From the NCBI GenBank assembly GCA_020201045.1, contig JAIVHP010000289.1, positions 1 through 35,107 of the forward strand: 35,107 nt of DNA, read 5' to 3'. The notes beneath the pieces were generated by a model. It did not search any database. It saw only the letters and a program-made list of their open reading frames with translations, and was not told where the DNA came from. Both the position numbers and the translations under genes were made by a program. Shown one piece after another: positions 24,575 through 32,487 of the stretch (the first letter of the stretch is position 1; every line of letters begins with the position of its first letter). Origin of the DNA: Flavobacteriales bacterium. GTDB taxonomy: Bacteria; Bacteroidota; Bacteroidia; Flavobacteriales_D; Cryomorphaceae.

Positions 24575-25340
24575 TCACGGCATCGCATAAAGGGTATCAT
24601 AGGCTGCGGCGTAACCCGCCCATATCCCCAATCCCCCTTCGATATTGGAAATGATGTTCGACGGCGCCGAAAAAGGACTGCCGTTTGTTCCCTGCTGGGC
24701 ATCAAAAGTTCTGAAGAATTGGTAGGTGGGCTCATCGGTAGAGCAGAACTTCAGTACAATTCGGTCTCCCGATTCAAAAAAGCCTTCGGCATTGCCCTGG
24801 TCAGCAGGTCTCGATGAATTGTTGGGCATACCCCGGGTGAAGGTGACTTCCACGGTTTGGCCATTGAAAAATTCGTCTAAAAAAGCCGACTGAAAGGGAG
24901 CGTAAAAAACGGGGTCTTCGGGGTTGTCGTTAAATTGAGATTCCAAACGTTTGGTAAAAACGCGGTAGGCATTGTTTAACGTGTCGGGGTCCCTCACATT
25001 TCCATAGAGAAATCCATACCTCGGTCGGTACACCAATGGCTTGAGATACAACTTCTCTGAGCTCGTCCGATAGATCGGCAGTGCATATTAAATCCAGAGG
25101 CGTACCGTTTACCCGCACATCTGCATTGGTGATGTACGAGTTGGCAATGCTTTCTGCAGAAACGGGCTCGAAAAATCCGTTTGTACGCGACAACACCACA
25201 ATTGGCGGTTGATCGGTTTCGATGTTTCCTTCCACCACAATGGCAGGTTCCGTGGCGGGTACGTCTAATTCGATATCCCGCTCACATCCTATGATCGCAA
25301 TGAGAACAAAAAGAAGCGCATAAACGTGCAGGTGTTTCAT
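24575..25340 (-). pseudogene. DUF4249 lipoprotein with internal deletion and frameshift
   Basis: Two frames make one broken gene. The first (from 25340) has a lipoprotein signal peptide (MKHLHVYALLFVLIAIIGC, Cys at about 19, then ERDIELD) and the DUF4249 opening: IVVEGNIETDQPPIVVLSRTNGFFEPVSAESIANSYITNADVRVNGT...ELREVVSQAIGVPTEV. The second frame continues with the family's C-terminal half: FLYGNVRDPDTLNNAYRVFTKRLESQ...DPVFYAPFQSAFLDEFFNGQTVEVTF...GLGIWAGYAAAYDTLYAMP. The middle portion, roughly 70-90 residues in intact relatives as I recall them, is absent, and the frame changes at about 25015-25030. It lies 2 bp behind the TonB receptor gene; DUF4249 lipoproteins are usual partners of such receptors, probably covering the barrel as substrate-binding lids. 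Either the gene is dead or the assembly lost sequence here. Confidence 0.8.
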
Positions 25341-25342
25341 AG

Positions 25343-27733
25343 CTAAAAAGAGAAATTCCAGGTTACAGAAGGCAGAATGGGGAAGAGGGAAACTTGTTTT
25401 GCCTGCACATTAAACGTATTGTTTGAGACTTGTCCTTCATTTTCGAAGTAGTAAAAGTAAGGGTTTAGCCTGTTGTATACATTGTATATGGAAAAAACCC
25501 ATTTGGTTTGAATGCGCTTCTCGCGCGAGATGATTTCACCTGTGGTCGGGTCTTTTATTTCCTTTATGGGATTTACGCTGTATGTGGCAGAGATGTCCAG
25601 CCGATGGTAATCTTTCATCCGGAAACTATTCCGCTCTTCAAAATTGTACACCAGCGAATTTTCTATGAAATATCCCGACTGTGGAAGTGTAATCGGCCGG
25701 CCCGTGGCGTATATAAAAGTAGACGATAAGGTCCACTTGTCACTGAGTCGGTGCGTGGCAACTACAGAAAGGTCGTGCCGCCGGTCGAATGGAGCGGGGT
25801 AGCTCAACCCGTTGTTCAGCTCGCTAAATTCCCTTTCGGTTCTCGACAGGGTGTATCCAATCCACCCGGTGGTTTTGCCCGATGTTTTTTTCAGAAAGAG
25901 CTCCACCCCATAGCTCACACCCCGGCCAAAAGTAAGCAGGTTGTCTTCGTTGTTGTCTACGCCATCGCTCGGTTGGGTGTTTTCCTTGTATTCTACCAGG
26001 TTTTCCATGTCCTTGTAATACGTTTCGATGGAAGTTTCAAACATGCCTTCCTTAAAGGTGCGGTAGTAGCCAATGGAATACTGCCTTCCGCGCTGGGGTT
26101 GCACAATTTCTGTCGTGGGCAGCCAAACATCTGTAGGCAGCGCCAGAGGCGATAGATTTGCCAAATGAATATATTGATAGTTTTGGGTGAATGCAGCTTT
26201 TATGGATTCTCTCTCATTTAGGCGATATCGGGTTAATATCCGCGGCTCAAAACCCTGGTAATTTGCGATGTTTGCTCCCCTTTTGTACTGAATGGTATCT
26301 TGCTTGGTGCCGTTTTGGTCTACGATGTATCGCTTAAACGGTCCGGTATGGATGAATCCCGAATACCTTATCCCGGCTTCTACCTTCAAGTTGGTGGTTA
26401 TGTTGAATTCGTCGCTCAGAAACAGTCCGCCTTCATGGCTGTAGAACTGCTGTTGGTCGCCGAGATTAAAAATGGTCTCTCCCTGCTCTGCGCGCGAATT
26501 ATTGGGTGAGATGTCGTGAAAAGTATAGGCAGCTCCGGCCTTTATCCGGTGGTTTCCCAGGTAAAAGTAAAACTCCGGCTTTAGCCGGTAGTCGGTTATA
26601 CTGCTGTTTACTTCCAATTCAAAATCAGACTGCCTGCCCAGAAAATTGAAACCGTAGTTGGTAAATGAACCGGTAACTTTGAAAAGTGCGCGGTCGTAAG
26701 CTTTTTGATAGCCTCCGGTCAATATTTTATTTCCCCATCCCACCCGCGTGCTGAATTCAGATTGTGGGCTGGCAAAGTCAAACGCATCATTTCCGAGGTA
26801 GCCGCTTAAAAAGAGCTTGCCACCATCGTTAAGCTCCCAGTCCAGTTTGGCATTAAGGTCGTAGAAGTAGTACTCGCTTCCACCAAATTCGGAGTTTTCA
26901 TCGAGAAATGGCTTGGTAAGCACATCGATATACGTTCTCCTTCCGGAGATGATAAAGGACGATTCGTTTTTCTTGATGGGCCCTTCCAGGGTGAGCCTGC
27001 TTGAAATAAGGCCAACTCCTCCTTTTCCTTTAAATTCTTCTTTTGAACCTTCGCGTTGACTTATATCGATAACCGACGACAGTCTTTCGCCGTACTGAGC
27101 CGGCATTCCGCCTTTATAGATTTCCACATCTTCAATGATATCCGAATTAAACACCGAAAAGAAGCCCAGCAGATGGGATGCGTTGTAAACCACGGCATCG
27201 TCGAGTAAAATCAGGTTTTGATCCGGACCACCGCCACGCACAAAAAATCCCGAGCTTCCTTCTCCCGCCGATTGAATTCCGGGCAGGAGCTGGATGGTTT
27301 TTAGCAGATCCACTTCGCCCAAAAAGGCGGGGAGTACTTCTACCGTCTCCATATCGAGTTTGTTTACGCCCATCTTGGTACTATTGGTAAGGTCGGAGCG
27401 GTTAGCGGTAATTTCCACTCTTTTCAAAGTGATTCGCTCCAGTTTAATGTCGATGAACAGGGTGTCGCCCGGTGCAAGGTTCACATCTTTTGAACACTCC
27501 CGGTATCCCACAAAAGTCGCTTTGAGTTCTTGTTTTCCGGGTTTAGTGTTCAGCACAAACTGGCCATCGGAATTGGTGGCAACACCTTTTTTAGTTTCTT
27601 GCATAAACACCGAAGCGCCCGGTAGGGTAGCATTGTTTTCAGCGTCTAAGACCTTACCGATCACAGTGCTTTCACTCTGAGCGCTAAGTGCAGTTTGGGT
27701 GATTATAAAAAGTGCTGTCAGAAACAGACGCAT
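25343..27733 (-). CDS. TonB-dependent outer-membrane receptor with carboxypeptidase-like N-terminal domain
   Basis: A 796-aa receptor. Signal peptide MRLFLTALFIITQTALSAQ; residues about 22-105 are the carboxypeptidase-D-like regulatory domain (VIGKVLDAENNATLPGASVFMQETKKGVATNSDGQFVL); the plug follows (DLLKTIQLLPGIQSAGEGSSGFFVRGGGPDQNLILLDDAVVYNASHLLGFFSVFNSDIIEDVEIYKGGMPAQYGERLSSVIDI); the rest is a 22-strand-type barrel ending in an aromatic-rich strand (PSVTWNFSF). It imports an unknown ligand using TonB-ExbBD energy. Paired with a (broken) DUF4249 lipoprotein rather than SusD, 2 bp downstream. Intact and of normal length for this class. Confidence 0.93.
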   Translation of the reverse strand: MRLFLTALFIITQTALSAQSESTVIGKVLDAENNATLPGASVFMQETKKGVATNSDGQFVLNTKPGKQELKATFVGYRECSKDVNLAPGDTLFIDIKLERITLKRVEITANRSDLTNSTKMGVNKLDMETVEVLPAFLGEVDLLKTIQLLPGIQSAGEGSSGFFVRGGGPDQNLILLDDAVVYNASHLLGFFSVFNSDIIEDVEIYKGGMPAQYGERLSSVIDISQREGSKEEFKGKGGVGLISSRLTLEGPIKKNESSFIISGRRTYIDVLTKPFLDENSEFGGSEYYFYDLNAKLDWELNDGGKLFLSGYLGNDAFDFASPQSEFSTRVGWGNKILTGGYQKAYDRALFKVTGSFTNYGFNFLGRQSDFELEVNSSITDYRLKPEFYFYLGNHRIKAGAAYTFHDISPNNSRAEQGETIFNLGDQQQFYSHEGGLFLSDEFNITTNLKVEAGIRYSGFIHTGPFKRYIVDQNGTKQDTIQYKRGANIANYQGFEPRILTRYRLNERESIKAAFTQNYQYIHLANLSPLALPTDVWLPTTEIVQPQRGRQYSIGYYRTFKEGMFETSIETYYKDMENLVEYKENTQPSDGVDNNEDNLLTFGRGVSYGVELFLKKTSGKTTGWIGYTLSRTEREFSELNNGLSYPAPFDRRHDLSVVATHRLSDKWTLSSTFIYATGRPITLPQSGYFIENSLVYNFEERNSFRMKDYHRLDISATYSVNPIKEIKDPTTGEIISREKRIQTKWVFSIYNVYNRLNPYFYYFENEGQVSNNTFNVQAKQVSLFPILPSVTWNFSF

Positions 27734-27816
27734 AGGTGAAAAGGCATTGAGAGCAACCTGCTAACGTTTTACTCGAGTATAGGTTGTAAATAAACAGCGG
27801 TAAATTTCGCGAATGA

Positions 27817-27847
27817 TTTGAGAAAACGCTTTGATATGCTACTTTTG
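27817..27847 (+). promoter_or_regulatory. Bacteroidetes-type promoter for tRNA-Pro
   Basis: TTTG at 27817-27820 (-33), a 19-bp spacer, and TACTTTTG at 27840-27847 (-7, TAnnTTTG). Both elements and the spacing fit the Bacteroidetes primary sigma consensus. The tRNA begins about 31 bp after the -7 element. Confidence 0.7.
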
Positions 27848-27878
27848 TGCGCCTGAAATTTTTCGGGCATCCACGAAG

Positions 27879-27953
27879 CGGGGTGTAGCTTAGTCCGGTT
27901 AAAGTGCGCGTCTGGGGGGCGCGAGATCGGAGGTTCGAATCCTCTCACCCCGA
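27879..27953 (+). tRNA. tRNA-Pro (anticodon GGG)
   Basis: 75 nt. Acceptor stem CGGGGTG pairs with CACCCCG, discriminator A at 27953. D arm from TAGCTTAGTCCGGTTAAAGT; anticodon arm CGCGT-CTGGGGG-GCGCG gives anticodon GGG; T arm GGAGG-TTCGAAT-CCTCT. The 3' CCA is not encoded (CAA follows), as is common in this phylum. It reads CCC/CCU proline codons. It has its own promoter upstream and a strong terminator hairpin starting 12-14 bp downstream. Confidence 0.95.
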
Positions 27954-28084
27954 CAACCCATAGAAACCCGGCAACGAAAGTTGCCGGGTTTTCTTTTTAC
28001 TCCCCTGCGTCAAGCTCGCTTGAAAGCAGGGGAGTAAAAAGAAAACCAGCGCTGAGAATCAGCGCGTGGTTTCTATGGGTTGTC
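27952..28084. repeat. 133-nt compound inverted repeat starting at the tRNA-Pro 3' end
   Basis: Outer arms gacaacccatagaaacc (27952-27968) and ggtttctatgggttgtc (28068-28084) are exact reverse complements, and inner arms ggttttctttttactcccctgc (27987-28008) and gcaggggagtaaaaagaaaacc (28026-28047) are too. Each side carries its own small hairpin between arms. The left arm includes the last tRNA bases and the terminator; the right arm is thus an antisense copy of the tRNA trailer. Confidence 0.85.
27965..27998 (+). terminator. Rho-independent terminator of tRNA-Pro
   Basis: CCCGGCAAC-gaaa-GTTGCCGGG (27967-27988), a perfect 9-bp stem with a GNRA-type tetraloop, followed by TTTTCTTTTT. Confidence 0.88.
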
Positions 28085-28257
28085 ACTCCCCCCTCAAGGA
28101 TCGCCCCGACGCATGTCGGGGCAATCCTGAGGGTAGCTCGCTTGAAAGCAGGGGAGTAAAAAGAAAACCAGCGCTGAGAATCAGCGCGTGGTTTCTATGG
28201 GTTGTCACTCCCCCCTCAAGGATCGCCCCGACGCATGTCGGGGCAATCCTGAGGGTT
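28014..28257 (+). repeat. two tandem 122-bp repeats, with a partial third
   Basis: Unit 1 (28014-28135) and unit 2 (28136-28257) are nearly identical, starting GCTCGCTTGAAAGCAGGGG; a degenerate third start (TCTCGCTTGTAAGCAG) follows. Each unit holds the antisense tRNA-trailer arm, the hairpin AGCGCTGAGAATCAGCGC and a long palindrome around GCCCCGACgcatGTCGGGGC flanked by CCTCAAGGAT/ATCCTGAGG. The 67-aa ORF across it is an artefact. Confidence 0.88.
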
Positions 28258-28313
28258 TCTCGCTTGTAAGCAGACCAAACAAATCAATAATCCCCCAAGG
28301 TAGCAGGAGCAGT

Positions 28314-28834
28314 GACCTGACAGGTTTTTGCAACCTGTAAGGTCTCGACTGCATAAAGATGCAGGTGATACTGAGAAGCAAGAGCCCTGCAGTCCATATG
28401 TTAAATGCGTCTGTTTTTGAATTTAGGTGCGGGAACCTTTTTTCTTTTAGCGCTCTTCGGGAAGACCTTACAGGTTTTTGGAAACCTGTCAGGTCAGTTG
28501 TGGCCTGTAAGGTCTCGATAGAAAAACTTGCGGGTGTTCGATAGAAGCAAGTTCCTTGCAGCTGATATGATAAAGCTTTCGGTTATTGAGTTTAGTTGCA
28601 CAGGAACCTTTTCTCTTTTAGCGCTCTTTGGGAAGACCTGACAGGTTTTTGGAAACCTGTCAGGTCAGTTGTGGCCTGTAAGGTCTCGATAGAAAAAACA
28701 TACGGGTGTTCGAGAGAAGCAAGTGCCCTGTAGCTGATATGACAAAGCCGTCGGTTTTAGAATTAGGTGCAGCAGCCTTTTCTCTTTTAGTGCTCTTCGG
28801 GAAGACCTTACAGGTTGCAAAAACCTGTCAGGTT
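28314..28834. repeat. four-copy tandem array (about 150-171 bp period) with GACCTGACAGGTTT hairpins
   Basis: Hairpins begin at 28314, 28464, 28635 and 28804; the best is GACCTGACAGGTTTTT-GG-AAACCTGTCAGGTC at 28635-28666. Between them recur GGCCTGTAAGGTCTCGA, a variable GGGTGTTCGA.AGAAGCAAG segment, CTGATATGA.AAAGC and CTTTTCTCTTTTAG.GCTCTT. Copies 2-4 are spaced 171 and 169 bp; the first is shorter and more diverged. No gene is supported; the 61-aa ORF here is chance. Not a CRISPR: units are long, hairpin-bearing and spacers are themselves repeated. Confidence 0.85.
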
Positions 28835-28908
28835 AGTTGTGGCTTGTAAGGCGCCGGACTCCTGAAAACGAAATGGTTCCAAAAACCATTATTAAACAGG
28901 CCTTCGTT

Positions 28909-30123
28909 CTACTTTAACTTACCCGCAAAATAACCGGTGGTCCATGCCGATTGGAAATTGAAACCGCCAGTAATGCCATCGATATCCAGTATTTCGCCCG
29001 CAAAATATAGCCCGGAAACTGCTTTGCTCTCCATGGTTTTCATATTTACCGACTCCAGACTCACGCCGCCGCAGGTTACAAACTCTTCCTTAAAGGTTGT
29101 TTTTCCCCGAACGCGATAGATATCGTTGGTGAGCAAATCGGTGAGTTTGTTGCGCGTTTTCTTTCCCAATTCGCCCCATTTTTTTTCGGGATCAATGTCC
29201 GCCTTTCCCAAAATGAATTTCCAAAGTCGATCGGGTAATTCGAAGGGCTTTATGTTCTGGATTTGTTTATTGGGGTGCTCTGCGCTGATCTCTTGTAAGT
29301 GATCTGAAACGGCATTGGCGTTTTGCTCCCCGGCCCAGTTTAAATGGACGTTGAATTTATAATTCGAATCGCTTAGCAGTCTGGCGCCGAAAGCAGATAG
29401 TTTAAGCACCGCCGGGCCGCTTAATCCCCAGTGGGTCACGAGCACCGGGCCACTTGCTTTTAATTTCGTGCCTTCAATGCTCACCACCGCTTTCTCTACC
29501 GCAACTCCGGGCATATTGGTGATGGGGTCGTCTGGAATATTGAAGGTAAACAGCGATGGAACCGGCTCTGCAATTTCATGTCCTAATTTTTCGAGCCATT
29601 CCAATCCTTTTCTTTTTGGACTGCCACCGCTGGCGACAATCACTTTGTGAAAAATCCGGGGATTCTCTTCGCCGTGGTTTAGCTCTAGCGAAAAACCTTC
29701 TTTTACCGGGGTTAAACCTGTAACGGCTGTCTGGGTAAGGACTTGAACACCTTTTTTCTCGGCTTCGCTTTGCAAACACGCTACGATACTCTCCGATTTA
29801 TCGGTCTCGGGAAACATGCGTTTGTCTTCTTGAGCATAGGTGCGAACTCCGCGCGATTCAAACCAGTTTACCGTTTCGCGCGTGCCAAACTCCGTAAACA
29901 GGTTTTTCAGCTTTTTACCGCCTCGTGGATAGGAGCCGGAAAGTTCTTTTATAGACTGGGTTGCGTTAGTTACGTTACACCTTCCACCCCCTGATATGCG
30001 AACCTTGGCGAGCAGTTTATTGGTTTTTTCGAATATGGTGACTTGTGCGTCGGGGTAATTTTCACCGGCGCAGATGGCTGAAAAATACCCGGCTGCCCCG
30101 CCGCCGATAATGGCTATCCGCAT
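28909..30123 (-). CDS. HI0933/BaiN-type NAD(P)/FAD-dependent oxidoreductase
   Basis: A 404-aa flavoprotein of the HI0933 family. N-terminal FAD-binding motif GGGAAGYFSA at 7-16, acidic strand end IFEKTNKLLAKVRISGGGRCNVTNA (the GGGRCN family hallmark), VIVASGGSPKRKGLEW, LVTHWGLSGPAVLKLSA, and the C-terminal FAVTCGGV-type segment FKEEFVTCGGVSLESVNMKTMESKAVSGLYFAGEILDIDGITGGFNFQSAWTTGYFAG. The substrate of the family is mostly unknown; some relatives reduce bile-acid or other conjugated compounds. It follows the GreA/B-like gene by 19 bp, so it is probably the last gene of the ars/PNP/Gre run. Complete. Confidence 0.93.
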   Translation of the reverse strand: MRIAIIGGGAAGYFSAICAGENYPDAQVTIFEKTNKLLAKVRISGGGRCNVTNATQSIKELSGSYPRGGKKLKNLFTEFGTRETVNWFESRGVRTYAQEDKRMFPETDKSESIVACLQSEAEKKGVQVLTQTAVTGLTPVKEGFSLELNHGEENPRIFHKVIVASGGSPKRKGLEWLEKLGHEIAEPVPSLFTFNIPDDPITNMPGVAVEKAVVSIEGTKLKASGPVLVTHWGLSGPAVLKLSAFGARLLSDSNYKFNVHLNWAGEQNANAVSDHLQEISAEHPNKQIQNIKPFELPDRLWKFILGKADIDPEKKWGELGKKTRNKLTDLLTNDIYRVRGKTTFKEEFVTCGGVSLESVNMKTMESKAVSGLYFAGEILDIDGITGGFNFQSAWTTGYFAGKLK

Positions 30124-30142
30124 GGGTGTTTTATTTGCAAAT

Positions 30143-30607
30143 TTAAGCGATATTCAGAATGGTTAATTCTTCTCCGCGAAATTCGAATGTTTCTCCTTTT
30201 GCTTTCCCCAACATGGCCTTGCCAATAGGGGAGTCAATGGAAATTGCAAAAACATCGGAGCTTTCAATCCTTACTTTTCCTATTCCGATTGCTAGAAAGT
30301 ACAGGCCACTCCGGGTTTTTACGAGCGATCCCGGCGCAACTTTTTGAGTGGGTTTTTCCGGATTTATTTTTTTTAATTCGCCGCGCAAACGAAGGTGATT
30401 GGATAGTTGCCTCGATGCATTTTCGAGTTCTATTTGAGCCATTGCCCTGCCCGTTTCATGCTTGTCGCCGGCGGTGCTTTTGTCATTTGTATTCCGCGAT
30501 TCTTCCAGTTCTCTGAGATCTTCGTTGCACAGGGCTATTTTTTGATCGAGTGATTTGACCAAGGCGCTGTGAATTTGCACCTTCAGTTTGATGAGTGAAT
30601 CAGTCAA
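30143..30607 (-). CDS. GreA/GreB C-terminal domain protein
   Basis: A 154-aa protein with an N-terminal helical/coiled-coil region (about 1-75, ALCNEDLRELEESRNTNDKSTAGDKHETGRAMAQIELENASRQLSNH) and a GreA/GreB FKBP-like C-terminal domain (APGSLVKTRSGLYFLAIGIGKVRIESSDVFAISIDSPIGKAMLGKAKGETFEFRGEELTI), in which SPIGKAMLGK is the family signature. In Bacteroidetes databases this protein is often mislabelled 3-oxoacyl-ACP synthase. By fold it should bind RNA polymerase, but whether it stimulates transcript cleavage is unknown because the coiled-coil tip differs from GreA. Start overlaps the end of the PNP gene by 8 nt. Confidence 0.85.
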   Translation of the reverse strand: MTDSLIKLKVQIHSALVKSLDQKIALCNEDLRELEESRNTNDKSTAGDKHETGRAMAQIELENASRQLSNHLRLRGELKKINPEKPTQKVAPGSLVKTRSGLYFLAIGIGKVRIESSDVFAISIDSPIGKAMLGKAKGETFEFRGEELTILNIA

Positions 30608-31394
30608 GGCTGGAAATTAAGGTTTTTATCAGCGCAACCATGCGTGGTTCGGCTTCGCCCGCCACGGCAATGATTTCTGCGATGTCTACCGGTTGCAGGT
30701 TGTCGGGATCGCACTCATCTGTTAACACCGATATGGCCGCGCAGGGCAACCCAATTTGGTTGGCCACTATCACTTCTGGTACGGTGCTCATTCCCACCGC
30801 ATCGGCGCCTATTATTTTCAGGTAACGGTACTCGGCACGGGTCTCCAGTTGGGGGCCGTGAACGCAGGCGTAAACTCCTTCGTGCATGGCAATTTTTTGC
30901 TCGGCTGCTATACGTTTAAGCTCGGTATTGATCTTTTCGCTGTAAGGCTCCAGCATGTCTGTAAATCGCTGACCAAAACGCTAGCCGCCCTGCAGGTGAA
31001 TGTGGTCGCCGAGAAGCATTAGGTCGCCTTTTTTGTAGTTGGTGTTTATGGCTCCTGCTGCGTTGCTCAGGATAAGTCGCTCGCATCCCAACGCTTTAAA
31101 TACCCGCACCGGAAAAGAAACTTCGGCCTGAGAATAACCTTCGTATACGTGAAAACGGCCCTGCATAGCAATGACTTTATGGCCGTTTAATTTTCCATAA
31201 ACCAGTTTTCCATCGTGAAATTCAACGGTAGCCAGCGGAAAGTGAACGATGTCGGGGTATGGAATTTCTACTTCTACTTCCATCTCGTTGAGAAGCCGGC
31301 CCAGTCCGGTGCCCAGCACAATGGCTGTTTCCGGCTGCGAAATCCCTTTTTCTCTCAAGAAGTCTGCGGTTTCTAAAACCCACTCGTATTTCAT
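30600..31394 (-). pseudogene. purine nucleoside phosphorylase, interrupted by small deletion and in-frame TAG
   Basis: One frame encodes both halves of a PNP/MTAP-type phosphorylase, separated by a stop at 30981-30983. First half: ETAIVLGTGLGRLLNEMEVEVEIPY, VYGKLNGHKVIAMQGRFHVYEGYS, LILSNAAGAINTNYKKGDLMLLGDHIHLQGG. Then TAG, RFGQRFTDMLEPYSEKI..., and the second half: GVYACVHGPQLETRAEYRYLKIIGADAVGMSTVPEVIVANQIGLPCAAISVLTDEC. Relatives have roughly nine more residues between LQG and the FG.RFTDM (a NPL.GPN-type loop), so an about 25-30 nt loss produced the stop without changing frame. Normally the enzyme splits purine nucleosides with phosphate. It lies 36 bp behind arsS. The ORF track shows it as two ORFs; treat as one damaged gene, or an assembly error. 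Confidence 0.87.
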
Positions 31395-31430
31395 TTAAAA
31401 TGATTTTGTGGCTGCGAATTTAGAAAAGAA

Positions 31431-32486
31431 TCAGGTGATGCTTCCCTGGCAACTCGACCCCGCTCCGGCGGTGCATCCATAGCAGTGCTGCGACACTTTG
31501 ATGTTGCGCTTTTGGAGTTCATTCGCATCAAAATCGCTGATGTGCTGCCTGTTTCCGGCTACCTTCATCTCGAGCATTTGATTGAAATCGCAATCGTACA
31601 AATACCCGTCATAGCTCACCGATAGGGTGTTTCTACACATCACATTTTTTACTGCCAGCGGATTGTAGGCGCTGATAAGGGTATCCATGTAATCTTCGTA
31701 ATTATCACTAGCCACAAGGTATTCTAAAAATCGACTTATGGGCAGGTTGGTGATGGTGAAAAGTTCGTTGAATGAGATTCCGAAATCTTCCATCAGGCGC
31801 TTTTTGAAGTCGGCTTGAAGACCCGGCTGATTTGCGGGCAGAAAAGCGCCGGAGGGGTTGTAAGCCAAATCTAATTTTAGCGGACTGCCATCCAGGCCGT
31901 ATCCTATCGCGTTGAGCATTTTAAGGGCTTTTATGGATTTGCCAAACACGCCTTCGCCACGCTGCTTATCTGTTTTCTCGCGGCTGTAATGCGGAAGGGA
32001 AGAAACCACGTGAACTTTGTGTTTCTTGAAAAACTCCGGCAGATCGTAAAACTTTTTATTGGCAAGGATGATGGTAAGGTTCGAGCGAACGATAAAATCC
32101 TTAACGCCAATTTCGGAACAGGATTCTACAAACCACCTAAAGTCGGGATTCATCTCGGGAGCTCCCCCGGTAAGGTCGAGGGTATTAACGCTTGTGGTTT
32201 TGAGAATTTTCAAAATCTCTTCCATCGTTTCCCGGGTCATAATCTCCTTCCGGTCGGGACCTGCATCCACATGGCAATGCGAACAAACCTGATTGCACAT
32301 GTAGCCGAGGTTGATTTGTAGAATTTCCAGCTCAGCCGGCTTCAGCGGAAAGTCGTTTATTTCTTCGAGTTTTTCTTCAAAACGCGGAAGCTCTCCACCT
32401 TCAAAAAGCCCATTGTTTAGAAATTTGAGCTGTTCCTTTGGGTCGGATAATTTGTTTTTTCGAAATGCCAGTGATTTTTTCGTCAT
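31431..32486 (-). CDS. arsS: arsenosugar biosynthesis radical SAM protein ArsS
   Basis: A 351-aa radical SAM enzyme with the CxxxCxxC cluster motif at Cys64, Cys68 and Cys71 (GYMCNQVCSHCHVDAGPDRKE), LDLTGGAPEMNPDFRWFVE, and the DUF3641-type C-terminal half (NVMCRNTLSVSYDGYLYDCDFNQMLEM, HCYGCTAGAGSSCQGS) with additional cysteines for auxiliary cluster binding. ArsS transfers a 5'-deoxyadenosyl group from SAM to dimethylated arsenic, giving the precursor of arsenosugars. Full length for the family. It begins 1 bp after the stop of the CxxC peroxidase-like gene and is followed by PNP. No arsenite methyltransferase (arsM) gene lies in this window. Confidence 0.92.
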   Translation of the reverse strand: MTKKSLAFRKNKLSDPKEQLKFLNNGLFEGGELPRFEEKLEEINDFPLKPAELEILQINLGYMCNQVCSHCHVDAGPDRKEIMTRETMEEILKILKTTSVNTLDLTGGAPEMNPDFRWFVESCSEIGVKDFIVRSNLTIILANKKFYDLPEFFKKHKVHVVSSLPHYSREKTDKQRGEGVFGKSIKALKMLNAIGYGLDGSPLKLDLAYNPSGAFLPANQPGLQADFKKRLMEDFGISFNELFTITNLPISRFLEYLVASDNYEDYMDTLISAYNPLAVKNVMCRNTLSVSYDGYLYDCDFNQMLEMKVAGNRQHISDFDANELQKRNIKVSQHCYGCTAGAGSSCQGSIT

Positions 32487-32487
32487 G

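Noticed and set aside
28066-28269. 67-aa ORF in the 122-bp repeats
   Set aside because: It runs through two tandem copies and palindromes and encodes the same peptide twice; a by-product of the repeat.
28314-28834. Possible CRISPR array in the tandem repeats
   Set aside because: Units are about 150-171 bp, each with its own long hairpin and repeated interior; there are no short uniform repeats with unique spacers and no cas genes.
30600-30983. TAG in PNP as a recoded amino acid (pyrrolysine-like)
   Set aside because: The surrounding loop is also missing about nine residues, so a deletion explains the stop better, and there is no recoding machinery in view.
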